A stretch of DNA of 5,353 nt from Nostocaceae cyanobacterium CSSed10_463m (GCA_003556955.1 PWQB01000234.1:1-5353); one strand, 5' to 3'; shown: positions 1 through 5,353, numbered from the stretch's first letter. The notes: generated by a model from the letters alone, not told the origin. Made by a program: numbers and translations.

Positions 1-54
1 CTTAAAATAATGCAATAGACGAAAGTATTGTGGGGTGGGCTACTGGTCCCCCCA

Positions 55-98
55 GAACAGGCAAGACTTGTACTGAGCTTGTCGAAGTATGCCTGTTC
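55..98. repeat. Palindromic repeat element, apparently split by a 23-nt insert
   Basis: Arms GAACAGGCA (55-63) and TGCCTGTTC (90-98) are perfect inverted copies, with ACTT (66-69) and AAGT (85-88) pairing inside. If 66-88 is removed the sequence closes to a compact palindrome with core GGCAAGATGCC, the same core as the element at 3586-3600. The right flank, CCACAAGA, also resembles the flank of that second copy (CTACAAGA). The 23-nt middle contains TACTGAGCTTGTCGAAGT, which I recall as a recurrent cyanobacterial motif, from memory only. Confidence 0.65.
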
Positions 99-143
99 CA
101 CAAGAGAAATATAATGCAACTTTTAGCCTTGTCAGTCCACTAC

Positions 144-179
144 ACATTGGGGATTTTTTTATTTGCTAGTCCCTAATGT
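144..179. repeat. Imperfect inverted repeat with T-rich loop
   Basis: ACATTGGGGA (144-153) can pair with TCCCTAATGT (170-179) over 10 bp with one G-U pair, enclosing a 16-nt T-rich loop. It lies 54 nt beyond the cinA stop in the direction of cinA transcription. There is no T run after the stem on either strand, so a role as an intrinsic terminator is doubtful. Confidence 0.3.
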
Positions 180-208
180 AATATCAGGACAAAACCTCCT
201 CATTTTCT

Positions 209-250
209 GAATTAAGAATTAAGAATTACGAATTACGAATTACGAATTAT
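209..250. repeat. Heptanucleotide tandem repeat array (6 units)
   Basis: There are six head-to-tail 7-mers: GAATTAA twice, GAATTAC three times, GAATTAT once, 42 nt in all with no gap. This matches the class of short tandem heptamer repeats known from heterocystous cyanobacteria. The right-hand part (233-250) lies inside cinA, where on the minus strand it encodes Ile-Ile-Arg-Asn-Ser and the TAA stop. A degenerate piece of the same sequence appears at about 5091-5103 upstream of der. Confidence 0.9.
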
Positions 251-1489
251 CAATTTGCGCCGCAGCAAATCCAAAGCTGTGTTAGCACTCACATAACGAA
301 TTAACTCACGTCCTCGCATTGCGCCAAAGCGATATTCAAAACTGGTAACTTCATCCTTTGGCCCCGCTAACCCGATGTAAACTAAACCCACCGGCTTAGT
401 TTCTGTTCCTCCAGTTGGTCCAGCAATACCAGTAATACTTAAACCCCAAGAGGTGGAAAGGCGAGTTTTTACCCCCATCGCCATTTGTTCTGCAACGGTA
501 GCACTTACCGCCCCAAATTTATCTAAATCATCTGGGTTCACACCCAGTAACCCCACCTTGACTGAATTATCATAGGAAATTACCCCACCCCAAAAATAAT
601 CAGAACTACCAGAAATATCGGTTAACATTTGCCCCAAACCACCACCAGTACAGGATTCTGCTACTGATAAAGTTTCCCCTGATAAACGCAATAAATTACC
701 AACGACAGAAGCTAAAGTTTCATCATTAGCACCGTAATAATCTAATCCAGCAATATCTTTTAGCTGTTTCTCTACAGGCGAAATCAAAGCCTCAGCAGCT
801 GCTTCAGAATCAGCCTTGGCGGAAATGCGTAATCTCACTTCACCTTTACCCGCATAAGGGGCAACTGTGGGGTTAGGTAAGTTAAAATAAGCAGCAACCT
901 TTTCTGCTAAAGCCGATTCACCAATACCCCAAAATTTTAAACTCCGACTGTAAATAATTTCGGTTCCCCAACCTTGACTTTTCAGAACAGGGACTGCTGT
1001 ATCTACCCACATCCGACGCATTTCTGAGGGGACACCAGGAAAGGTAAAAATCGTGATTTCCGGGCGTGGTTGCCAAATAATACCGGGTGCTGTGCCAGTG
1101 GGATTGGGTAAAATGTCTGCACCTTGGGGAATTAGTGCTTGTTTGCGGTTTGAGGGGGACATTACCCGGCCACGTTGGGCAAATTTCTGAGTCATATCTT
1201 CGATAATTTCTGGGCTTTCTATCAAGGGAACGCCAAAAAAATCCGCGATGGTTTCACAGGTGAGGTCATCTGGTGTGGGACCAAGACCACCTGTGAAAAT
1301 GAGAATTTGCGCTCTTGATAGAGCAATTTTTATAACTTGCTTTAATCGTTCTGGGTTATCGCCTACTACTGTTTGATAGTAGTGGGGTATCCCTAGTTGG
1401 GCTAATTGTTGCGCTATAAATTGCGAGTTACTGTTGAGGATATCCCCTAGCAGCAGTTCAGTACCAACACAAATAATTTCTGCACTCAT
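233..1489 (-). CDS. cinA: CinA family protein (NMN deamidase / COG1058 domain), full length
   Basis: The product has 418 residues, the usual full length for two-domain CinA. The N-terminal MoCF/MoaB-like domain (about residues 3-170) shows GTELLLGD at 9-16, TGGLGPTPDDLT at 66-77, GTAPG at 132-136 and FPGVPSEM at 150-157. A KH-like linker domain follows at about 175-250. The C-terminal CinA_C/PncC domain (about 255-412) has AESCTGG at 277-283 with the family's catalytic serine, Y306 and K311 in a YxNxxK-type stretch, and TGIAGPTGG at 353-361. In characterised homologues the C-terminal domain deamidates nicotinamide mononucleotide (pyridine nucleotide salvage) and the N-terminal domain hydrolyses ADP-ribose-type pyrophosphates; the protein is cytosolic. 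The name comes from the competence-induced pneumococcal gene, and a competence role here is not shown. The ATG at 1487-1489 precedes the conserved N-terminus directly; no clear Shine-Dalgarno is visible. The last five codons and the stop lie inside a heptamer repeat array. The gene is divergent from the pterin synthase. Confidence 0.95.
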   Translation of the reverse strand: MSAEIICVGTELLLGDILNSNSQFIAQQLAQLGIPHYYQTVVGDNPERLKQVIKIALSRAQILIFTGGLGPTPDDLTCETIADFFGVPLIESPEIIEDMTQKFAQRGRVMSPSNRKQALIPQGADILPNPTGTAPGIIWQPRPEITIFTFPGVPSEMRRMWVDTAVPVLKSQGWGTEIIYSRSLKFWGIGESALAEKVAAYFNLPNPTVAPYAGKGEVRLRISAKADSEAAAEALISPVEKQLKDIAGLDYYGANDETLASVVGNLLRLSGETLSVAESCTGGGLGQMLTDISGSSDYFWGGVISYDNSVKVGLLGVNPDDLDKFGAVSATVAEQMAMGVKTRLSTSWGLSITGIAGPTGGTETKPVGLVYIGLAGPKDEVTSFEYRFGAMRGRELIRYVSANTALDLLRRKLIIRNS

Positions 1490-1506
1490 TTGATCAAGTC
1501 AATCAA

Positions 1507-1532
1507 TTTTGGATTTACGATTTTGGATTTAC
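1507..1532. repeat. Two-copy 14-bp direct repeat in the cinA leader
   Basis: TTTTGGATTTACGA (1507-1520) is followed at once by TTTTGGATTTAC (1521-1532), a 14-nt period that is twice seven. It lies 18 nt upstream of the cinA start, in the divergent gap, where it would form part of the cinA leader or promoter. It resembles degenerate heptamer repeats. Confidence 0.6.
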
Positions 1533-1583
1533 CTTACCATTTAAGTTGATCGGGCAAGTAGAGAGGTTGAAATGTTCGTTCTC

Positions 1584-1614
1584 TTAACCACTGGGAAACA
1601 AATTAGTTTATGCT
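1584..1614 (+). promoter_or_regulatory. Weak candidate promoter for the pterin synthase gene
   Basis: TATGCT at 1609-1614 resembles a -10 box. The best -35 match is TTAACC at 1584-1589, with a long 19-nt spacing. It lies in the divergent gap about 50 nt before the start codon. Support is only by position and partial consensus. Confidence 0.2.
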
Positions 1615-1663
1615 GGAAGTAGTGAAAGTTTAAGAAATATTGAGCTAAGTTTACAGAATACTC

Positions 1664-2530
1664 ATGCAATGTATCGTGAATCGCCGCGCTCAGTTTTCGG
1701 CCAGTCATCGCTATTGGTTACCAGAACTGAGTGAAGCCGAAAATATTGAGAAATTTGGTGCTTGTTCTAAATTTCCCGGACATGGACACAACTATGTCTT
1801 ATTTATCTCCCTAGCTGGAGAATTGGATCAATATGGCATGGTACTCAACTTATCTGATGTGAAGCACGTCATTAAGCACGAAGTTACCGGCCAACTAGAC
1901 TTTTCTTACCTGAATGATGTGTGGGCAGAATTTCAAGAAACTTTACCCACTACTGAAAATATTGCACGGGTGATCTGGCAGCGTCTAGCACCACATTTAC
2001 CCCTCGTGCGTGTGCAGTTATTTGAACATCCTGAACTTTGGGCAGATTATATAGGAGACGGAATGGAAGCCTACCTTAGCATTAGTACTCACTTTAGCGC
2101 CGCCCATCGGCTGGCTCATCCTCAACTCAGTAACGAGGAAAATTCGCAAATTTATGGCAAGTGCGCCCGTCCTCATGGACACGGACATAACTATCATCTA
2201 GAAGTGACTGTGAAAGGTGAGATTGATCCACGCACGGGAATGATTGTCGATTTAGGTGCTTTAAATCAGGTGATTGAAGACTATGTACTGGAACCATTCG
2301 ATCACACTTTTTTAAACAAAGATATCCCTTTCTTTGCCGAAGTTGTACCCACTGCTGAGAATATCGCCCTTTACATTAGTAATTTATTGCGATCGCCTAT
2401 TCAGGAATTGGGAGCTACACTTTACAAAATTAAACTGATTGAAAGTCCCAATAACTCTTGTGAAATTTACTGTACAACATCAGATGCAACTACTGTCAGT
2501 AGTGCCAAGTCTGAGCCAGTTCTAGTCTAA
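1664..2530 (+). CDS. Tandem two-domain 6-pyruvoyl/6-carboxy-tetrahydropterin synthase family protein
   Basis: The product has 288 residues, about twice the length of a single PTPS/QueD enzyme, and consists of two homologous copies. Domain 1 (about 1-130) has zinc ligands H15, H40 and H42, Cys34, Asp79 and Glu121. Domain 2 (about 134-270) has H148, H173, H175, Cys167, Asp213-His214 and Glu260. The spacing GKC-x5-HGHNY and the VVPTAEN motif (227-233) in domain 2 resemble eukaryotic-type PTPS more than short E. coli QueD. Domain 2 has the full Cys/Asp/His catalytic set; domain 1 has Phe80 where the triad histidine should be. Family members convert dihydroneopterin triphosphate to 6-pyruvoyl-tetrahydropterin (biopterin route) or 6-carboxy-tetrahydropterin (queuosine route). 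The sequence does not decide between them, and no queC/queE/queF gene is nearby. The tail after about 270 is low-complexity. The 1664 ATG has no strong Shine-Dalgarno, whereas an internal ATG at 2063 does. A HIP1 octamer lies inside the gene at 2389-2396. Confidence 0.92.
   Translation: MQCIVNRRAQFSASHRYWLPELSEAENIEKFGACSKFPGHGHNYVLFISLAGELDQYGMVLNLSDVKHVIKHEVTGQLDFSYLNDVWAEFQETLPTTENIARVIWQRLAPHLPLVRVQLFEHPELWADYIGDGMEAYLSISTHFSAAHRLAHPQLSNEENSQIYGKCARPHGHGHNYHLEVTVKGEIDPRTGMIVDLGALNQVIEDYVLEPFDHTFLNKDIPFFAEVVPTAENIALYISNLLRSPIQELGATLYKIKLIESPNNSCEIYCTTSDATTVSSAKSEPVLV
2053..2065 (+). promoter_or_regulatory. Internal Shine-Dalgarno and in-frame ATG at the domain boundary
   Basis: AGGAG at 2053-2057 lies 5 nt upstream of an in-frame ATG at 2063-2065, which is codon 134 of the tandem pterin synthase. 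It starts exactly where the second domain begins (MEAYLSI). The outer start at 1664 has no comparable site. It may be a working internal start for a 155-residue single-domain protein, a relic of two once-separate genes, or chance. The sequence shows the site; its use is inference. Confidence 0.4.
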
Positions 2531-2545
2531 AAAAACGTAAGATCC

Positions 2546-2578
2546 AGATCCCCCACTTCTCAAAAAAGTCGGGGATCT
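2546..2578. terminator. Long imperfect hairpin in the convergent gap; possible bidirectional terminator
   Basis: The arms at 2546-2558 and 2566-2578 pair over 13 positions with a single C-C mismatch (AGATCCCC against GGGGATCT, then ACTT against AAGT) around a 7-nt loop. It sits 15 nt after the pterin synthase stop and 42 nt after the methyltransferase stop, the right place to separate convergent transcripts. For the plus strand no T run follows. For the minus strand a run of T (complement of 2529-2536) follows after about 9 nt, too far for a classic intrinsic terminator. The sequence looks like a member of a dispersed palindromic repeat family. Confidence 0.45.
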
Positions 2579-2589
2579 ATAGTGTCAAG

Positions 2590-2612
2590 GTTTGGCGTTT
2601 CTCAACCCAAAC
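2590..2612. repeat. Short inverted repeat near the methyltransferase 3' end
   Basis: GTTTGG (2590-2595) and CCAAAC (2607-2612) form a 6-bp stem with an 11-nt loop, directly after the methyltransferase stop in its direction of transcription. It may form a second stem with the hairpin at 2546-2578. Support is weak given the short stem. Confidence 0.3.
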
Positions 2613-2620
2613 TACACAAG

Positions 2621-3535
2621 CTAGTGTATTTGAGCAATGATAGTGCGGTGACGAGGGGTATTACGAGTGATAGTGGGCGCTTGAAAACCAGCTTTAATTA
2701 AGGCTTGCTCAATGTCCAAAGCAAAATATTGATCTAAATAAGGTTCAGTACTTTTGAGCAACGTCAAGATGTAGGGAGGCATTTTCTGGTAGATTTCTGA
2801 TTGGGGGTTCATGTCCATAATTGCCAAGTGACCACCGGGACGCAACAACCGCCGCATTTCAGCAAAAATCTCTTGGGTTGCTGATTGGGGCAGTTCGTGG
2901 CACATTAAGAAAATTGAGACTAAATCAAAGGAAGCGTCTGGTAAATCGGTAGATTCAGCTGCTGCATGGAGCCATTTAATTTGAGCTTGACTTTGTTGGG
3001 CGCGATAATGGGCAACAGCTAAAAAGTAAGGCGATAAATCCAAACCTGTAATCTGAGACTGGGGATAAATTTCTTGCAGGGCAAAAGTACTGAGTCCAAC
3101 ACTACATCCCACATCTAGGATATCTTGCGGAGTATTAGTCAGCGAGCCTTTGAGAATATCGTGATAACTTTGACGTAGTTTAGCATCACCTTGAGCTTCT
3201 GCATCTTGCCAAATTTTAGCATGAACAGCATGAGCCGCAGGCTTGACCTCAAATGCAGCTTGCCAGCTGAGATTGCCGCTTTCGTAAGCATGAAATGAAT
3301 TAAGGTAGTAATCTGGGTAAGAAAGCTGAGGATTTTGTACTTGAGCTAATTCTTGTGTCCAGTCACGCGCTTGTAAGGTTTTTACTTCTTGTGTCCAAGG
3401 TACGCCAATTTTTTCAGCCCGTTTAATCATCATTTGTCTAGCTTGATGCTTGGCTAAATTGGCTAAAGGTTTAATAGCCAGGACACCATTAACCAAACGG
3501 GAGGCTAAACCAGGAGTTGTTGTAGCAGCAGTCAT
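2621..3535 (-). CDS. Class I SAM-dependent methyltransferase, substrate unknown
   Basis: The product has 304 residues. The Rossmann-type methyltransferase core lies at about 125-245. Motif I is ILDVGCSVGLST at 139-150, with Ser145 in place of the commoner glycine of GCGxG. The acidic residue at the end of strand 2 is D166 in GLDLSP (164-169). The strand-4 region is FDLVSIFLMCHEL at 203-215, and the post-motif LRPGGHLAIMDMNP at 231-244 is typical of the UbiE/methyltransf_11 group. A long N-terminal region (1-125) lies outside the core and is probably family-specific; it contains SYPDYYLNSFHAYESGNLSW at 72-91. I see no signal peptide or membrane segment. The substrate cannot be inferred. The gene lies 135 nt downstream of der in the same direction and converges on the pterin synthase. 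Upstream a perfect TTGACA (complement of 3633-3638) is visible but lacks a good -10, so transcription from the der promoter or a weak own promoter are both possible. No clear Shine-Dalgarno precedes the 3535 start. Confidence 0.9.
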   Translation of the reverse strand: MTAATTTPGLASRLVNGVLAIKPLANLAKHQARQMMIKRAEKIGVPWTQEVKTLQARDWTQELAQVQNPQLSYPDYYLNSFHAYESGNLSWQAAFEVKPAAHAVHAKIWQDAEAQGDAKLRQSYHDILKGSLTNTPQDILDVGCSVGLSTFALQEIYPQSQITGLDLSPYFLAVAHYRAQQSQAQIKWLHAAAESTDLPDASFDLVSIFLMCHELPQSATQEIFAEMRRLLRPGGHLAIMDMNPQSEIYQKMPPYILTLLKSTEPYLDQYFALDIEQALIKAGFQAPTITRNTPRHRTIIAQIH

Positions 3536-3585
3536 AAATTTTTGAATTTGCGCTTAACAGCATTTTTGACCTGAATTAATTTTGA

Positions 3586-3600
3586 CGGGCAAGATGCCCG
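3586..3600. repeat. Palindromic repeat in the der-methyltransferase gap
   Basis: CGGGCA (3586-3591) pairs with TGCCCG (3595-3600) around a 3-nt loop. The core GGCAAGATGCC-like sequence and the following CTACAAGA match the element at 55-98. It lies 51 nt upstream of the methyltransferase start and would form a hairpin in any der-methyltransferase transcript. Confidence 0.6.
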
Positions 3601-3670
3601 CACTACAAGAAATTTTCAGATATTTTTTTATTTGTCAAAATGGTGCTTTCGCCTATTCAGCATTTAGCAC

Positions 3671-5035
3671 TTATTTAACGCGAGTTGCTCTATTCACACT
3701 ACCAACTTCCATCTCCCGGACTTTTTTACTGCGCCACAGTAAACGCATGGGTGTGCCTTTAAATCCTAATTGTTTGCGGAATTGCCTTTCAATGTAGCGG
3801 CGGTAGTTATCATTAAAACGTTTGGCTTCGTTGACGAAGAGGGCGATGGTTGGGGGTTGGATACCCACTTGAGTCCAATAATAGATTTTGCCCTGACGAC
3901 CACCCCTAGTAGCTGGGGGTGAATGCCAACTCACAGCATCGGTGAGGACTTCGTTGATGACAGATGTACTCACACGGCGTTTGTGTGATTCAGCAGCTTC
4001 ATTTACTAAGTCTAAAATCTTGTCTACCCGTTGTCCTGTGGAGGCACTAACAAAAATGGTTTCTGCCCATTCTGTAAAGTGTAACCGGGCTTCTATGGTT
4101 TTTTCGTAGTCGTAAATAGTATAGGAGTCTTTTTCAATGGCATCCCATTTATTGACGACGATAATACAAGCTCGACCTTCATCGATAATCCGCCCGGCTA
4201 ATTTTTGGTCTTGGTCTGTGACTCCATCTAAGGCATCAATGACCATTAAAACCACATCGGCGCGGCGAATGGCTTTGAAAGCACGGTTAATGCTAAAAAA
4301 TTCTGTACCGTAGTCTATTTGTTTTTTTCTGCGAATACCTGCGGTGTCAATTAAGCGATAAATTTGCCCATTTCGTTCCACTACGGTATCAATCGCATCG
4401 CGGGTTGTGCCAGAAATGGGGCTAACAATTGACCTTTCTTCGCCCACAAAAGCATTTAATAAGCTGGATTTGCCAACATTAGGGCGGCCGATAATGGCTA
4501 CTTTAATTTCGTTATCTTCTTCTACTTCTGTAACGATGGGGATGTGACTAATTAACTCGTCGAGTAATTCGCCTGTGCCACTACCATGAATTGCGGATAT
4601 GGGGAAAGGTTCACCTAAACCTAATTCCCAAAATTCTGAGGCTTGAATTGCGCCTTGGTCTGGGGATTCACATTTGTTTACAGCCAGTAAAACGGGTACT
4701 GGTTGTTGGCGTAACCACGTAGCAATTTCTTGATCAGACCCTGTGAGGCCAGCTTGACCGTCTACAACCATAATAGCGGCGCTGGCTTGTGAGAGGGCTG
4801 TGAGTGCCTGTTGGCGAATCAATGGCAGGAATTCGGTATCGTCGTTAAAGACTAAACCACCTGTATCTACAACTAGAAAATCACGATCGCGCCAGTAAGA
4901 TGGCATATAAGTGCGATCGCGTGTCACACCCGGTTCGTCGTGGACAATCGCCGTTTGTTCCCCGGCGAGACGATTAACCAGGGTGGATTTGCCCACATTC
5001 GGGCGACCGATAATAGCAACAATTGGCAGTCCCAT
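3671..5035 (-). CDS. der: Ribosome biogenesis GTPase Der (EngA)
   Basis: The product has 454 residues, the normal length for Der. Two tandem GTPase domains are followed by a KH-like domain. Domain 1 has P-loop GRPNVGKS at 10-17, G2 within PGVTRDR at 35-41, G3 DTGG at 57-60, G4 NKCE at 120-123 and G5 SAIHG at 147-151. An acidic linker (170-176) leads to domain 2, with GRPNVGKS at 183-190, G2 GTTRD at 209-213, G3 DTAG at 230-233, G4 NKWD at 295-298 and G5 SAS at 330-332. The basic C-terminal KH-like domain spans about 350-438. Der is an essential GTPase that binds the 50S subunit and acts late in its assembly. Every G motif is intact, so the gene looks functional. The ATG at 5033-5035 sits only a few residues before the first P-loop, as in the family. 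An extended -10 promoter lies just upstream. A HIP1 octamer occurs at 4913-4920 and a near copy at 4883-4890. Confidence 0.97.
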   Translation of the reverse strand: MGLPIVAIIGRPNVGKSTLVNRLAGEQTAIVHDEPGVTRDRTYMPSYWRDRDFLVVDTGGLVFNDDTEFLPLIRQQALTALSQASAAIMVVDGQAGLTGSDQEIATWLRQQPVPVLLAVNKCESPDQGAIQASEFWELGLGEPFPISAIHGSGTGELLDELISHIPIVTEVEEDNEIKVAIIGRPNVGKSSLLNAFVGEERSIVSPISGTTRDAIDTVVERNGQIYRLIDTAGIRRKKQIDYGTEFFSINRAFKAIRRADVVLMVIDALDGVTDQDQKLAGRIIDEGRACIIVVNKWDAIEKDSYTIYDYEKTIEARLHFTEWAETIFVSASTGQRVDKILDLVNEAAESHKRRVSTSVINEVLTDAVSWHSPPATRGGRQGKIYYWTQVGIQPPTIALFVNEAKRFNDNYRRYIERQFRKQLGFKGTPMRLLWRSKKVREMEVGSVNRATRVK

Positions 5036-5059
5036 AAAACCAGGGTAAGTGAGAGAGTT

Positions 5060-5068
5060 ATTATATCA
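5060..5068 (-). promoter_or_regulatory. Candidate extended -10 promoter for der
   Basis: Read on the minus strand this is TGATATAAT: a perfect TATAAT (complement of 5060-5065) preceded by TG with one base between, the extended -10 arrangement. No convincing -35 hexamer is found 16-19 nt upstream, which suits an extended -10 promoter. The predicted start near 5053 would give a leader of about 18 nt before the der ATG, consistent with the absence of a Shine-Dalgarno there. Confidence 0.5.
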
Positions 5069-5180
5069 TCAATTTATATTTTAACTATTTTAATTCGTAA
5101 TTTAATTTTTCTTTCTGCAAAAACAATGAACTTATCCCTAAATTAATGTGAAACTGCACTAAATGACTTAGCTGACACTC

Positions 5181-5207
5181 TTGGCGTGCTTGGCGTGCTT
5201 GGCGGTT
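5181..5207. repeat. 9-bp tandem repeat, three units
   Basis: TTGGCGTGC occurs twice in tandem (5181-5198), followed by the diverged unit TTGGCGGTT (5199-5207). The period keeps reading frame, so the minus strand reads as Gln-Ala-Arg repeats. Comparable GGCG-rich tandem stretches are common between cyanobacterial genes, as I recall. Confidence 0.75.
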
Positions 5208-5284
5208 CGTTATTAAATATTCTGTGCATCTATATAGCACTACGCATACACGTGAGGACATTGTTGATTGCCCAAAGCCTTGAT

Positions 5285-5346
5285 GTACGGGCGGGTTTAC
5301 TAAGGATTTCGACGAACCACAGACTGACTCTTGAACCCGCCCCTAC
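5285..5346. repeat. 62-bp element with 13-bp inverted termini
   Basis: GTACGGGCGGGTT (5285-5297) and AACCCGCCCCTAC (5334-5346) are inverted copies over 13 bp with one mismatch, and they enclose a 36-nt centre. The GC-rich arms stand out from the AT-rich surroundings. It is too small to code and looks like a miniature dispersed palindromic element. The window ends 7 nt after it, so a flanking duplication cannot be judged. Confidence 0.65.
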
Positions 5347-5353
5347 CCACTCA

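Larger units (their letters stand above)
5036..5353. other. 318-nt region upstream of der without a convincing gene
   Basis: This stretch holds the der promoter (5060-5068), a degenerate heptamer patch (about 5091-5103), a 9-bp tandem repeat (5181-5207) and a 62-bp inverted-repeat element (5285-5346). A 58-codon minus-strand frame (5085-5261) crosses the tandem repeat but has no ribosome binding site or recognisable domain. The gene beyond the right edge is not visible. Confidence 0.6.

Noticed and set aside
1..232. A partial gene at the left edge
   Set aside because: Neither strand has a frame of meaningful length there and the region is largely repeat structure.
209..250. CRISPR-like array
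   Set aside because: The units are 7 nt and contiguous with no spacers, so this is a simple tandem heptamer repeat.
1560..1584. AGAGA/TCTCT inverted repeat as an operator in the divergent gap
   Set aside because: Only five base pairs match and the inner bases do not extend the symmetry, so it is within chance expectation.
1490..1663. preQ1 or other riboswitch upstream of the pterin synthase
   Set aside because: I find no stable stem-loop with an A-rich pseudoknot tail and no sequestered Shine-Dalgarno in the 174-nt gap.
3643..3670. GTGCT/AGCAC inverted repeat just after the der stop as a terminator
   Set aside because: The stem is 5 bp with an 18-nt loop; although T-rich sequence is near, the stem is too weak.
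3582..3797. 71-codon plus-strand frame
   Set aside because: More than half of it is antisense to the conserved C-terminus of der, and the rest covers the palindromic repeat; the translation has no recognisable domain.
233..5035. A novel multi-gene defence or biosynthetic system
   Set aside because: The genes are conserved cellular functions in mixed orientations with repeat-filled gaps; nothing links them into one system beyond possible der-methyltransferase co-transcription.
4940..5146. 68-codon plus-strand frame
   Set aside because: Its first half is antisense to the der P-loop region and the rest is AT-rich upstream sequence; no family resemblance.

Overview
The window looks like chromosomal DNA from a filamentous, heterocyst-type cyanobacterium (Nostoc/Anabaena-like). 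Three things point there: two perfect HIP1 octamers (GCGATCGC at 2389-2396 and 4913-4920), heptanucleotide tandem repeats of the short-tandem-repeat class typical of these genomes (209-250, with a degenerate patch near 5091-5103), and gaps filled with palindromic repeat elements. The organism call rests on these signatures and on protein character recalled from memory, not on a search.

Four intact protein genes are present. From left to right: cinA (minus, 233-1489), a full-length two-domain CinA with an N-terminal molybdopterin-binding-like domain and a C-terminal NMN deamidase domain; a divergently transcribed gene (plus, 1664-2530) for a tandem two-domain protein of the 6-pyruvoyl-/6-carboxy-tetrahydropterin synthase family; a convergent class I SAM-dependent methyltransferase of unknown substrate (minus, 2621-3535); and der/engA (minus, 3671-5035), the double-GTPase ribosome assembly factor. 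der and the methyltransferase lie in the same direction with a 135-nt gap and could be co-transcribed. cinA and the pterin synthase share a 174-nt divergent promoter region.

The gaps hold most of the unusual structure. Bases 1-232 carry a palindromic element that seems to be split by a second short repeat, then a heptamer array that runs into cinA and encodes its last five residues and stop. The 90-nt convergent gap has a long imperfect hairpin. The der-methyltransferase gap has a palindrome related to the one at 55-98. The 318 nt upstream of der hold an extended -10 promoter, a 9-bp tandem repeat and a 62-bp inverted-repeat element, but no convincing gene.

These are mostly housekeeping or conserved genes with no evident common pathway, and I see no new defence or mobile system. 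The most interesting biology is in the tandem pterin synthase. Its C-terminal domain starts at an in-frame ATG with a good internal Shine-Dalgarno sequence, and its N-terminal domain keeps the zinc ligands but has lost the catalytic-triad histidine.
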